A DNA stretch of 64,000 nucleotides from Drosophila persimilis (taxonomy: Eukaryota; Arthropoda; Insecta; Diptera; Drosophilidae). The notes below the pieces were generated by a model, which made no database searches, had not been told where the DNA came from, and saw nothing but the letters and a program-made list of their open reading frames with translations. The translations under genes were made by a program, and so were the position numbers. The stretch covers positions 62,001 through 126,000 of the forward strand of contig NW_020825321.1 of the NCBI RefSeq assembly GCF_003286085.1, given 5' to 3'. Positions 1 through 10,158 of the stretch are shown in pieces. Within the stretch, counting starts at the first letter, position 1; each line of letters opens with the position of its first letter.

Positions 1-653
1 GGCAGCCTCATCGATAAGTAGTGTTTTCAAATGCTGCATGCTATGAATTGTACTTTCATAGATATCCTGAAATGCTGGCCACTCTGTGTAGCTGTGTAGG
101 CCAGCGAATCGTTTGATTTGAATTTTTGGCAATTGCTCTGTATTGGTGTGACCGCACCAACTGCAGAATTCGAATTCACCGCGCCTCTTAACTCGCCGCT
201 CTCGCTTTCTCCAGCAGCATGCACAGACATGTTCGTCGTGTTCTGGCTTGCAGCTAACTGTTCAAATAGCTGTTGTTGTTGTAGCAGGCTGAGTATTGCG
301 TCGCTAATTAGATGATGCTCTCTGCTGCTATTTCCGTTGATCGTTGCAGTTGTAGTTGTTTGTACTAACCTCTTTTTCTCCAAAATAGTTGCATGTGCCA
401 ATAGATACTTTTCCTCGTAGAGTGCATTGTCTTCCTCTGGATCCCCATACCTATCCACGTGTTCGAGAAGGGCTATGGAATCTCCAAGCTGTGAGAACTC
501 TTTCCAAGCCGATTGGAGCAGTTCTATCCGTGAGGTGACCTCCGCCGTTGTAGTTGGTTCCTCCCGTTCAGCCCAAGCCAATGCGCGTGTGATAATGGAT
601 TTGAGTCTGCCACGGGCTTTTACCAATGCCTTTAATTGTTCCATTGTAAACAA
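1..653 (-). pseudogene. gag N-terminal region of BEL family C (fossil)
   Basis: Reading leftward from the methionine at 653, the frame begins MFTMEQLKAL and continues through a coiled, charged N-terminal segment (residues 1-100). A glutamine-rich stretch (LLQQQQLFEQLAA) and the start of the region preceding the DUF1759-type capsid domain of BEL Gag proteins follow. The same segment is seen at 59996-60434 on the other strand. Gag would form the particle shell and bind RNA in the cytoplasm. The fragment runs off the window edge. It belongs to a broken element and is not a host gene. Confidence 0.7.
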
Positions 654-1123
654 TTTTCAATGAACACCAATGCACACAAAACTGTTCAAGAATCCTGCTC
701 GAAGGACCAAAGAATGTTCGCGAATAATATGCTCGACGGATTTGATTCTAGTGGACTGTATTTATTTTGTTCTTGTCCAGTTCGATGTCTATTTGTGTGT
801 ATACAAATATTCGTCTCTTCCCTTCTCTTCTTGTTCTCTTTTGGCGATGGTTCTTCGCTTAGCGATGGACTTGTTATACGTTCCTCAACAGCTGGAATGT
901 TAGTTAAGTCTGAATAGTTATGTTTTATCAATTCCATGAATTTACTACGTTCTTTATCCGTTCGCTTTGGATCGATATTAAAGCTGTCCTCTTCTTTTGT
1001 TATTTCAATACTATACATATATACATGGTATATCTATGTCGGTTCTTTTTAATGATTCACTTGCCATATGCCTTGCTCTTTATCTTTCAATAAATAGTCA
1101 ATGTTATTCAATTTAATTGAATA
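654..1123 (-). other. untranslated leader of BEL family C, left part
   Basis: This AT-rich stretch lies upstream of the family C gag start, in minus-strand orientation. It holds a 110-codon minus-strand open frame (686-1018), rich in charged residues and without recognisable domains. Leader is the simplest call by position, since the sequence lies between gag and the insertion point of the family B element. It could instead be remains of an unrelated sequence. Confidence 0.45.
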
Positions 1124-1128
1124 GTCAA
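1124..1128. repeat. target-site duplication GTCAA, left
   Basis: GTCAA directly precedes the family B 5' LTR, and the same five bases follow its 3' LTR at 15410-15414. Five-base duplications are normal for BEL/Pao integration. They show that 1129-15409 is one insertion event, later interrupted itself. Confidence 0.9.
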
Positions 1129-1428
1129 TGTAGCGCCATTTGGCGTATAATAATTGTTATTAGGATAGTATTTTATGAAGTCTAGTGTAAGTTAGGCTAG
1201 GGCAAAGCGGGAGCGCAATAAAAGCTCGCTCTTGGCGAATTCGCCCCGCTTTGCCACCGTAGGTAAGATAGGCGAAGAAGAAATTGTTTGAATATATGAA
1301 GAAAGTCGAGAAAAATCTATTGAAACGAACGCACGCACTCCTTTTTTTTTCGTCGTCGTAAAATAGAAATTTGCAGTCACCCAAGTTTTTCGGTCTCTTT
1401 TATTTAGAAAAACTATTCTAAATTTTCA
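1129..1428 (+). repeat. 5' LTR of BEL family B
   Basis: This 300-bp LTR starts TGTAGCGCCA and ends TTTTCA. The matching copy lies at 15104-15409. The element's promoter and poly(A) signals should lie in it. An AATAAAA-type signal is visible near 1218, and I see no strong TATA box. Confidence 0.9.
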
Positions 1429-1446
1429 TGGCGCCCCCGGGTGGAC
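1429..1446 (+). other. primer-binding site of BEL family B
   Basis: TGGCGCCCCCGGGTGGAC lies immediately after the LTR. It has the TGGCGCC core of a tRNA 3'-end complement used to prime minus-strand DNA synthesis. The tRNA species is not certain. Confidence 0.75.
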
Positions 1447-1859
1447 TTGCAAATTAAACCAAAATCTATCATACCTATATACATGCATATGTGCTACAGC
1501 TAAATTGCCAAATTGACCGCGACGTGTGTGCAAAGAATACAACAAACAAACGTGCAATACCCTATCTGCAGCTATATACCAAAGGAGATATATATACCAT
1601 CTACCAAAGGAGATCCAAGTGGAGCATCCAGCTTCAGAAGAGGAGAGTACAGCACCTGGAATTTCCAATCTTATCAAGAGGTATTTGTGCAAAAATTGAA
1701 AGCTCGAGTGAAGGCGAAAAAATTAAAAAACTCGCAATTATTGTCTTGTGCTGAAACAATTGCACCTCGCTTTCAATTCTTGGCACATACGTATGACATA
1801 GTAGAACTAGATTTGCATGCTGTAGTTAGAGTTGAGCATATATATTAATACATATATAC
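1447..1859 (+). other. leader of BEL family B, part before the nested insertion
   Basis: This is AT-rich non-coding leader between the primer-binding site and the errantivirus insertion point. It ends in an AT-rich run (TATATTAATACATATATAC), a typical target for 17.6-type integration. The leader resumes at 9537. Short open frames here show no domain. Confidence 0.65.
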
Positions 1860-2406
1860 AGTGACATATCCATAATTCCCCACATCCCATACACATTATG
1901 TTTATGTACAATTCATCCACCCCATCCACACAAGTAACAGGGCCCCCCATAATATAAACAATGGACCACATTGTTTCATCAACATTAGAATCACGCCACT
2001 CTCGAGAAATCGATTCTTTAGAATCACGCCACTCATGAGGACCAATCAAAGCTAGACATAAAACCAAGGAGTATCACATTCCTAGCTCCGTCATGTAATG
2101 CAACACCGATCACCAGCAGTGGATGCCTTTCATCAAAGCCGACGCATCCCCAAATATCGATCCAGGCACGTACGCCACCGACACGAAGATGCAGCCGAGG
2201 AAAGCAACGCACGAAGCCAGAGTCGGGAGTTCCAAGAGAAGGGCTCATGGAAACTAGCCAGCAGCAGAGAGATCAGTTCCGTTTGAGACAAGCAGACCGA
2301 AAGTCAAGTCGGGGAATTCATTTAAATCTTGTGACATAAAGATATTTAAGTTGTAAAATAAAAGTCTTTGTTAAAAAACTTAAAATCGAGTTGCGGATAT
2401 TTAACT
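1860..2406 (+). repeat. 5' LTR of the 17.6-like errantivirus
   Basis: This 547-bp LTR starts AGTGACATATCC. The last bases (TTAACT) overlap the primer-binding site by one base, as in related elements. An AATAAAAG polyadenylation motif lies near 2358. The copy at 8937-9532 is nearly identical apart from one 49-bp block. Confidence 0.92.
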
Positions 2407-2422
2407 GGCGCAGTCGGTAGGA
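2406..2422 (+). other. primer-binding site (tRNA-Ser type)
   Basis: TGGCGCAGTCGGTAGGA overlaps the last base of the LTR. This sequence type is used by 17.6/297/ZAM/Idefix-like elements and is thought to pair with a serine tRNA. Confidence 0.8.
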
Positions 2423-2715
2423 TTTCGTTTAAAATTAAATCCTATATTTCGGTAATGGTCAGCTTGTGTAATTTCTAATTACTGTGATCACGTAATCCCG
2501 GAATCGTTAATAAAATTGTGAAATCCGCCAAAGAACCTATGTGTTACGAGCACATACGATTTGCAAAACTAAAATTAAGTGAACTGAAGTAAGCGGAGAT
2601 AGTGATCCACCAAGAACAGTGAAACACTAAATACAAAATCAAAAAACTTACAAGTGAACCAAAATAAAGTTCAAAACTACTGAAAACAAAACAAAACCCA
2701 ATCAACACCAACAAC
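2423..2715 (+). other. untranslated leader of the 17.6-like errantivirus
   Basis: This A-rich leader of about 290 bases lies between the primer-binding site and the gag ATG. In this group it carries packaging signals and the donor site used to make spliced env RNA. I cannot place those sites by eye. Confidence 0.7.
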
Positions 2716-3673
2716 ATGGCGTTACCACCACTATCATTGAGCGAAATCCACTTGAACCAGGCACTGCTGTCGATCAGACAAATACCTGCCTATGACGGTT
2801 CATCTGGACAGCTAAGCTCATTTATCAAACGAATCGAATATGTATGCGGATTATATCCAACTGAAGATCTTCGCCAACAAAGGATCCTATTTGGAGCGAC
2901 CGAGATCCAACTGTCAGGAGAGGCACAACGCATATCGCAAATGATACAACCCAACACGTGGCTCGAACTGAAGACGGCGCTGATCAACGAGTTCAAAAAT
3001 CACACACCATATGAAGAACTCTTACGACAACTATACACCACCAGATTCAACGGCAGTCTTCGTAAGTTTATAGAAGAATTAGAGATAAAAGCATTATTAA
3101 TAAACAATAAGCTAAACTTAGAAAACATACCAGAAAATAATGTCATTTATAAAAACGCTTTGAACAACACAATTAAAGATGTCATTACTCGAAAACTTCC
3201 TGACAGAATGTTCATGACCTTAGCAAGAAAAGATATTACCACATTGTCTAATCTTAAGAAGGCAGCACAAGAAGAAGGATTGTACGAAGCTAGTACAACA
3301 GATTCAGGTACAAATAAAGATCAATCGAAATCGTCTCAATCAAATCGAAAGAATGTTGGAATTATAATTATCCAAATTATAATAGTACTAACTATCACAA
3401 TCAAACTCAGAGTTCATCTGGAACAGGTCAGACTAATCGAACAAATCAAAATCAAAATTCCCAAAATCCTGGATTATACAATGAGTTCAAAAATTCCTTG
3501 AATCAAGGTAGGGCTCAGAATCCATTCAATCAGCAAATATCTCAAAACCAAGCTAGTGGGAGTGGACCCAACCAACCTACTAAAAGAGGGAGGGAGAGCC
3601 AGAGTGGCCAAACGAAGATGGACGTAAATTTTCATCAAGCCGCCTCGGAAGAAACCGAGGAGGACCCTATATA
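2716..3673 (+). pseudogene. gag region of the 17.6-like errantivirus (fossil)
   Basis: The frame opens MALPPLSLSE after CAACATGG, a good insect initiation context. The first 190 residues resemble the capsid portion of 17.6/297 Gag (LSSFIKRIEYVCGL, EAQRISQMI, LKTALINEF). An Asn/Gln/Ser-rich C-terminal part follows, in keeping with Gag proteins of this group that lack zinc knuckles. The region ends where the pol frame starts. Errantiviruses usually express pol by ribosomal frameshifting from gag. Confidence 0.8.
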
Positions 3674-6600
3674 AACATTACCATTAATAAAAGAAGATTA
3701 AGGTGTATCGCTGACTCGGGATCATCGATCAACATCATGAAAGAAAGTTATACAGATTCCGAGAAAAAAGACGATAACCTTACGGTCCATACCATCAATG
3801 GACCTGTCCGTTTAACTAAGAGTATAATGAGGAATGCGAACAAAACATGTCCGTCCGAACAAAAGTTCTACATACATAACTTTTCCGAAAATTATGATAT
3901 TTTATTAGGAAGAGAATACTTGATGGCAAGTAAAGCCGTCATCGATTACAGAAATGACACTGTAACACTAGGAGCTAGGTCGTACCCAATCATTCAGAGT
4001 GGAGAAGCTATTGAAGCCGGCAAGACCGCACAGAAGTGCACTGATCCCTCTACAAAAGAAGAGAAGATCGCACCTAAGTGCCTTGACCCATCTCCAGAGG
4101 GAGATCAATACTTCGCTTCCGCTCTAGACAGTGAATTAAGGGAATGTAATCAATTAAGATTGGAACACTTAAACGACGAAGAGAGGGAAGAGTTAAAGAA
4201 GGTCTTATATGAGTTTAAGGATGTGCAGTACAGAGAAGGTGACAATTTGACTTTCACAAATACAATCAAGCACGAGATCAAAACTCAACATGAAGACCCG
4301 GTCTACAGACGACCATACAAATATGCCCAGATACATGATCAGGAGGTAAACCAGCAAATCAAAGATATGATCAGGCAGGGAATAATTCAAAAGTCGAATT
4401 CTCCTTACTGCTCGCCCATATCTATGATTCCGAAGAAGATAGATGCTTCAGGAAAGCAAAAATATCGAATGGTAGTAGACTATAGAAGTCTAAATGAAAT
4501 AACAGTTAAGGACAAATTCCCAACTCCAAGAATGGATGAAATCCTAGACAAACTAGGTAAATGTCAATATTTTACGACAATCGATTTAGCAAAAGGTTTC
4601 CATCAAATACCCATGGAACCTAGCTCAATCCCCAAAACTGCGTTCTCCACTAAGCATGGACATTACGAGTTCACTCGTATGCCCTTTGGGCTAACCACTG
4701 CCCCAGCTACCTTCCAAAGATGTATGAACAATCTGCTAGAAGAGTTAATCTTCAAAGATTGCTTTGTATACTTAGATGACATCATTATATTTTCCACTTC
4801 ATTGGAAGAACACTTGTTGTCACTAAGGAGAGTATTTGGAAAGTTGAGAGACGCCAACTTGAAGCTACAAATGGATAAATGTGAATTCATGAAAAAGGAA
4901 ACTGAATTCCTAGGTCATGTAGTTACTACTGAAGGAATAGTACCAAATCCAGGCAAAATCTCTGCCATTGTCAAATTGCCAATACCAGAAACGACTAAAC
5001 AAATAAAGTCATTCTTAGGTCTGTGCGGGTTCTACAGGAAATTCATTCCTAATTTTGCAAACATAGCAAAACCCATGACACTCAAACTAAAGAAAGGAGC
5101 TGTCATAGACCCCAAGGAAGAAAAGTACGTCGAGGCATTTGAGAGACTAAGAGTACTCATCACCTCAGACCCTATCCTTGCGTTCCCAGACTTTGACAAA
5201 ATGTTCACGGTAACAACCGACGCTAGTAACATAGCATTGGGAGCGGTTTTGTCACAAGAACACAAACCGATCTGCTATGCTAGCAGAACCCTAAATGAAC
5301 ATGAAATAAACTATTCAGCCATCGAAAAGGAATTATTAGCGATCGTATGGGCAACCAAGTATTTCCGTTCATACCTGTTCGGTAGAACATTCGAGATACA
5401 AAGCGATCATAAACCCCTGATTTGGTTGAACAACCTCAAGGAGCCAAACATGAAATTACAAAGGTGGAAAATAAAACTGAATGAGTTTGATTTTAAAATG
5501 AAATATCTACCAGGCAAAGAAAATCATGTAGCTGATGCCTTATCAAGGGTAAATATTAATGAAAATCTCCTTGGAGAAGCTTCCAAGAGCGTTGGTGCAA
5601 CTGTACATAGCGCACAGGAAGACAATCTAAATCACATTGATATCACGGAAAGACCAATTAACTATTACAATCGGCAAATTGAGCTAATAAAAGGCAATGA
5701 AGATAAGGTAGAAACAATTCATTATTTTCACAAGCTAATCATCAAGATCACGTATAAGGAAATGACTAACACCTTAGCGAAGGATATAATAAAGGAATAT
5801 CTATGCACCAAAAAGAGCGCATTATATTTCCATAACGAAATAGATTTTCCTCCATTCCAAAAAGCCTATTTAGAAATCATTAATTCTAACAATATAACCA
5901 AAGCTATTAAATCAAGCACGAAACTCCTAGATATTCAGAATTACGCTGAATTTAAAGAAACCATATTAAAGAATCATAAAGGCTTACTCCATCCAGGGAT
6001 AGAGAAAACCGTCAATTGGTTTAGAGGAAAATACTATTACCCGGATTATCAAAAACTAATCCAAAACATCATAAACGAATGTCCTACTTGTAATATTGCC
6101 AAAACAGAGCATAGAAATACGAAGTTGGCATTCGAAACTATACCGGAAATACTGAACATCAGAGGGAAATACGTCATGGATTTCTATATGGTTGGTAACC
6201 AACAGTTCCTATCATGTATTGACGTATACTCGAAGTTTGCCACTCTTGTAGAAGTAAAAAGTCGTGACTGGTTAGAAGCAAAAAGAGCCATCATGAAAGT
6301 TTTTAACGAGATGGGCAAACCAATTGAAATCAAAGCTGATAAAGATTCAGCTTTTATGTGCACAGCATTGCAAGCATGGCTGAATGCGGAAAACGTCAAA
6401 ATAGAGATCACTTCCAGCAAAAATGGAATATCTGACGTAGAAAGATTTCATAAAACAGTAAATGAAAAATTAAGAATAATATCTAGCGAGGATAACCCAG
6501 AAGATAGATTCACGAAGTTTGAATTAATTCTTTATACTTATAATCATAAAACCAAACATAGTACCAAAAATAGGACGCCAGCTGATATATTCATTTATGC

Positions 6601-6904
6601 AGGCTCACCTGATTATGACACCCAACTAAATAAAGTGAATAAAATCAATCAATTAAATAAAAACCGCATAGAGTATGAAGTAGATACCCGCTATAAACTA
6701 TCACCTCTAGTTAAGTCTAAGGTAACAAATCCTTTCAAAAGGACGGGCGAAATTAGACAGGTAGACGAGAAACATTATGAAGAAAAGAATAGGGGTAGGA
6801 AAATAACTCATAATAAATCAAAATTCAAGAAAAAGAAGAAATCTAATACAAGCAAATATAATAATTCCAGAGAAACCGAGGAAGTTAATGGAATCAGCAA
6901 ATAG
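3674..6904 (+). CDS. pol polyprotein region of the 17.6-like errantivirus (PR-RT-RH-IN)
   Basis: The frame carries the protease motif ADSGSS (near 3713) and RT blocks with YRMVVDYRSLN (near 4460) and catalytic YLDD (near 4770). RNase H has TTDAS, ELLAI and SDHKPL (5210-5420). Integrase has an HHCC zinc domain (H near 5975, CPTC near 6080) and a DDE core with catalytic positions near 6178, 6345 and 6445. From the methionine at 3737 it is open for 1055 residues, normal for the family. The lysine-rich tail just before env is also typical. Products would copy RNA into DNA and integrate it. It lies between gag and env with six bases before the env frame. Confidence 0.92.
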   Translation, partial: NITINKRRLRCIADSGSSINIMKESYTDSEKKDDNLTVHTINGPVRLTKSIMRNANKTCPSEQKFYIHNFSENYDILLGREYLMASKAVIDYRNDTVTLGARSYPIIQSGEAIEAGKTAQKCTDPSTKEEKIAPKCLDPSPEGDQYFASALDSELRECNQLRLEHLNDEEREELKKVLYEFKDVQYREGDNLTFTNTIKHEIKTQHEDPVYRRPYKYAQIHDQEVNQQIKDMIRQGIIQKSNSPYCSPISMIPKKIDASGKQKYRMVVDYRSLNEITVKDKFPTPRMDEILDKLGKCQYFTTIDLAKGFHQIPMEPSSIPKTAFSTKHGHYEFTRMPFGLTTAPATFQRCMNNLLEELIFKDCFVYLDDIIIFSTSLEEHLLSLRRVFGKLRDANLKLQMDKCEFMKKETEFLGHVVTTEGIVPNPGKISAIVKLPIPETTKQIKSFLGLCGFYRKFIPNFANIAKPMTLKLKKGAVIDPKEEKYVEAFERLRVLITSDPILAFPDFDKMFTVTTDASNIALGAVLSQEHKPICYASRTLNEHEINYSAIEKELLAIVWATKYFRSYLFGRTFEIQSDHKPLIWLNNLKEPNMKLQRWKIKLNEFDFKMKYLPGKENHVADALSRVNINENLLGEASKSVGATVHSAQEDNLNHIDITERPINYYNRQIELIKGNEDKVETIHYFHKLIIKITYKEMTNTLAKDIIKEYLCTKKSALYFHNEIDFPPFQKAYLEIINSNNITKAIKSSTKLLDIQNYAEFKETILKNHKGLLHPGIEKTVNWFRGKYYYPDYQKLIQNIINECPTCNIAKTEHRNTKLAFETIPEILNIRGKYVMDFYMVGNQQFLSCIDVYSKFATLVEVKSRDWLEAKRAIMKVFNEMGKPIEIKADKDSAFMCTALQAWLNAENVKIEITSSKNGISDVERFHKTVNEKLRIISSEDNPEDRFTKFELILYTYNHKTKHSTKNRTPADIFIYAGSPDYDTQLNKVNKINQLNKNRIEYEVDTRYKLSPLVKSKVTNPFKRTGEIRQVDEKHYEEKNRGRKITHNKSKFKKKKKSNTSKYNNSRETEEVNGISK

Positions 6905-7532
6905 AAATTTTGATATTCAATCTACAACATTTCACAGAATATATCGAAGATATAGAACTAGGTATGCAATTAACTAGGCTCGGTATATTTAATCCAAAAT
7001 TATTAAAACAAGACTACCTGGAACAAATAAATTCTGAGAAAATACTAAACATAAAAACCTCCACATGGCTAAAATCCGATACCAACGAAATTCTAATAAT
7101 TTCCAACATTCCCAAAGACATTACAAAAGTACCAATCTATAAAATCGTTCCGTATCCAGACGAATTAAATAACATGTTAACAGATATGACATACGACAAG
7201 TACTACATAAAAAATGAAGAAGTATTTGTTAAAGAAACTAGATTGAAAACCAATGACAATTGTATAAAAGGAATTTTAATGCAAACTCCCACTAAATGTC
7301 CATATTCCAAAACTTTTCAAAACTTTCAAATAAACTTTATTGAACCCAATATAATAATCACATGGAATCTTCCAAAAACAACGCTAAACCAGAATTGTGT
7401 AAACCAAGAAATCATAGCGGAAGAAAATACCATTATAAAAATCTACAACTGTTCAATCCAATTAAATGAATTTACAATATCAAACACAATGTTAGATTTT
7501 GCCCAGAATGTTTATGTCAACAACAACATAAC

Positions 7533-7538
7533 TAAAAC
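7533..7538. repeat. short direct repeat TAAAAC left of the ISY-like insert
   Basis: TAAAAC stands directly before the insert and again directly after it (8653-8658). It looks like a six-base target duplication, which is unexpected for a Helitron. Confidence 0.6.
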
Positions 7539-8652
7539 GAGGGGGAACGTTGTGAGTTGCTGCGGACACCGCAACTCTACAGTTATACCCGATACTAAGT
7601 CAGTATGGCTCTCCTCCGGCAGACGCCGCTAATATTAAACGACACGACAAAGAGTGCGTGCGAGAGAGACAGAAAATCAGTCTGAGCGTGACGTCGGGCG
7701 CTGCGTAGCCAGTGCAAATTGATTTGTTCCTTTTGGCTATAAAAATGATCTGATCTGATCCAGATTCAGCAACCTGATAGATATGGTCATTATTTATGAT
7801 TCTGCGTTTTTAGTTTTCTCGAATCTGCCATATTGTTGATGCAACAGATTTTCGTCCTTTGTGTGGGCGGAAGGCGGTGGGGCGAAATTTTGAGATATAC
7901 GTTTTATAGTGAGATCTAACAGGAGTACGGACACTAAATTTGGTTACTCTAGCCTTAATACTCTCTGAGATTTGTGAATATCCCCAGATTTGCATCCTTT
8001 GCGGAGGCGGAAGGGGGTGTGGCGAAATTTTGAAACAAACTCGTCTCGGTCTGATATATTAGGAGTGTGGATACCAAATTTGGTTGCTCTAGCTTTTATA
8101 GTCTCTGAGATCTAGGCGCTAATGTTTTACTCTAAGCAAAGCCGCCTATGCTACGTGTGTGTTAGAGAGAGACAGGGCGAGAAAAAATGAAATTGTTTTC
8201 TTGATGCTGGCTATAATAATAATACGATCCAATTCAGATTCTGCAGTCTAAAAGATATGGTCATTCTCTACGATTCTGCGTTTTTGGTTTTCTTGTATCT
8301 TTAAAATTGTGGATGCCACAGATTTTCGCCCTTTGTGGGGGCGGAAGTGGGCGGGGCAAAGTTTTGAAATATTTTTGGAGCAGTGACATATCACAGAAGT
8401 CTGGATCCAAAACATCGTTGCTCTAGCTCTTATAGTCTTTGAGCATTAGGCGCTGAAGGGGACGGACAGACGGACAGACGGACGGACGGACAGACGGACA
8501 GACAGACATGGCTCAATCGACTCGGCTATTGATGCTGATCAAGAATATATATACTTTATGGGGTCGGAAACGATTCCTTCTGGACGTTACACACATCCAC
8601 TTTTACCACAAATCTAATATACCCCAATACTCATTTTGAGTATCGGGTATAA
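7539..8652 (+). mobile_element. ISY/SGM/DINE-1-like non-autonomous element, copy 1
   Basis: This 1114-bp non-coding repeat starts GAGGGGGAACGTTG and ends ATCGGGTATAA. Near its start is an imperfect inverted repeat (GTTGCTGCGGACACCGCAAC). Further in is a pair of related blocks (GGCGGAAG...GGCGAAATTTTGA, near 7865 and 8005). Near its end are a GRAC/GTCY microsatellite (about 8459-8511) and the phrase TTTATGGGGTCGGAAACG. These are hallmarks of the abundant ISY/SGM/mini-me (DINE-1-related) repeats of obscura-group flies, usually classed as Helitron-derived. Copies 2 and 3 lie at 63306-64000 and 38426-39005. It encodes nothing and sits inside env of the errantivirus. Confidence 0.75.
8459..8511 (+). 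repeat. (GACGGACA)n-type microsatellite inside the ISY-like copy
   Basis: An array of GACG/GACA tetranucleotides (the GTCY microsatellite of mini-me/DINE-1 elements read on the other strand) spans about 50 bases. Confidence 0.85.
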
Positions 8653-8925
8653 TAAAACCACTGTCGTATGTCCAAACTAATAAAATAATTATGCAATACA
8701 CCAAATATAGTAACCTATTACAAATAAGTCTACTAATTTCATTTGTCATAATTATATTAGTACTACTAAGTTATGTAGCTGTTAAATTTAAGAAAACTCC
8801 TAAAAGAGTCACGGTTAAATGTATTAACCCTATAATAGAAGCAGAAGAGGAACCAACCTCAGCCACCGCACTTGACACCCCGTCACTATACCCGAGGGTA
8901 ATCGCCTAGGGACAGGCTAATAACA

Positions 8926-8936
8926 AACGTTGGGGG
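8926..8936 (+). other. polypurine tract of the errantivirus
   Basis: ACGTTGGGGG precedes the right LTR and ends in a G run. It would prime plus-strand DNA synthesis. Confidence 0.7.
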
Positions 8937-9532
8937 AGTGACATATCCATAATTCCCCACATCCCATACACATTATGTTTATGTACAATTCATCCACCCC
9001 ATCCACACAAGTAACAGGACCCCACTCAAGAATCAATAACTGTTTCTTCCCATACTCCAAGCTAGGGCCCCCCATAATATAAACAATGGACCACATTGTT
9101 TCATCAACATTAGAATCACGCCACTCTCGAGAAATCGATTCTTTAGAATCACGCCACTCATGAGGACCAATCAAAGCTAGACATAAAACCAAGGAGTATC
9201 ACATTCCTAGCTCCGTCATGTAATGCAACACCGATCGCCAGCAGTGGATGCCTTTCATCAAAGCCGACGCATCCCCAAATATCGATCCAGGCACGTACGC
9301 CACCGACACGAAGATGCAGCCGAGGAAAGCAACGCACGAAGCCAGAGTCGGGAGTTCCAAGAGAAGGGCTCATGGAAACTAGCCAGCAGCAGAGAGATCA
9401 GTTCCGTTTGAGACAAGCAGACCCAAAGTCAAGTCGGGGAATTCATTCAAATCTTGTGACATAAAGATATTTAAGTTGTAAAATAAAAGTCTTTTTTAAA
9501 AAAACTTAAAATCGAGTTGCGGATATTTAACT
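8937..9532 (+). repeat. 3' LTR of the 17.6-like errantivirus
   Basis: This 596-bp LTR matches 1860-2406 closely. It carries a 49-bp block (about 9018-9065) that the left LTR does not have. ATAC follows directly (9533-9536), matching the base quartet before the left LTR. Confidence 0.92.
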
Positions 9533-9536
9533 ATAC

Positions 9537-10158
9537 ATATTTACATCTAACCCTCTTGTACGCAATAACTACACATATAACTCATTTTAACTGCCATCGC
9601 TGTCATCCCTTTCCCCTTTCTCGTTTTCGTTGTGTCAAATATGTATACATATGTATAGTTGGGTCGTTGGCCAAGCACGCATACCAATACGCAGCTGCAG
9701 CGGTGAATTTTTTCGTCTCGCTTTCGCTCCTCACCGTTGCTTATCGTTGTTCTTGCGCGCTTGATCCAACCCAAACACCAAGTGACGCGCTACCCTGTTT
9801 TCGTCGGGTATATTCGTTTAGTGTCAGTAGGATCCAACTATCAATTAAGACAAAGTCGTGCCTCGCAAATCAATTTAGCGTCGATCGTTGTCGGTGCATA
9901 CGTATACACAACATCCATTCTTCAGAACTACAGCGGTGAAATTTTTCGTTTTCGCTTGTCACCATTGCTGTTTGTTGCTATTCTTGTGTGGTTTTCGTGT
10001 ACGCGCCAGCCAAGCGACGCTCTACCCTAAATTTGTCGGGTATATTTGTTTTTCATCTCGTTTGGGTACAATTACCTATTATTTCATTGAGTGCCTCGGC
10101 ATTAAATACGATTATTAGAAACGATCTTTCGCCTTCAGTTGCTTGTATTGAGAATCAA
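9537..10158 (+). other. leader of BEL family B, resumed, with an internal direct duplication
   Basis: This non-coding stretch leads to the gag start at 10159. It contains two imperfect copies of a unit of about 240 bp, beginning CAGCGGTGAA(A)TTTTTCG near 9697 and 9930. Both carry a CGACGC-CTACCC phrase and then TCGGGTATAT (near 9808 and 10037). The duplication may be part of the leader's promoter or packaging region. Confidence 0.6.

Larger units (their letters stand above)
6910..8909 (+). pseudogene. env region of the errantivirus, interrupted by an ISY-like element (fossil)
   Basis: The first part (6910-7538) reads as an Env-like ectodomain with NNIT-type glycosylation sites and the errantivirus-like phrase IISNIPKDITKVPIYKIVPY. 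The last part (from about 8691) holds a strongly hydrophobic membrane segment (LLISFVIIILVLLSYVAV) and a short cytoplasmic tail. Errantivirus Env is translated from a spliced RNA and gives membrane fusion in gypsy. A 1.1-kb ISY-like repeat lies in the middle, so this copy is broken. Confidence 0.82.
1860..9532 (+). mobile_element. Ty3/Gypsy errantivirus of the 17.6/297/tom type
   Basis: LTRs at 1860-2406 and 8937-9532 start AGTGACATAT and end TTAACT, as in the 17.6/297 group. The site flanking both sides is ATAC (1856-1859, 9533-9536), a four-base AT-rich target duplication typical of this group. Inside are a TGGCGCAGTC primer-binding site, gag, a long open pol and an env region, with a polypurine tract before the right LTR. 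The LTRs differ by about five substitutions (about 1%) and one 49-bp length difference, so insertion was recent (under about a million years). An ISY-like element lies in env. The copy is broken, with a few breaks. Confidence 0.93.

Noticed and set aside
686-1018. 110-codon frame as a host gene
   Set aside because: It has no domain and lies in the leader position of a BEL element. Kept only as part of that leader.
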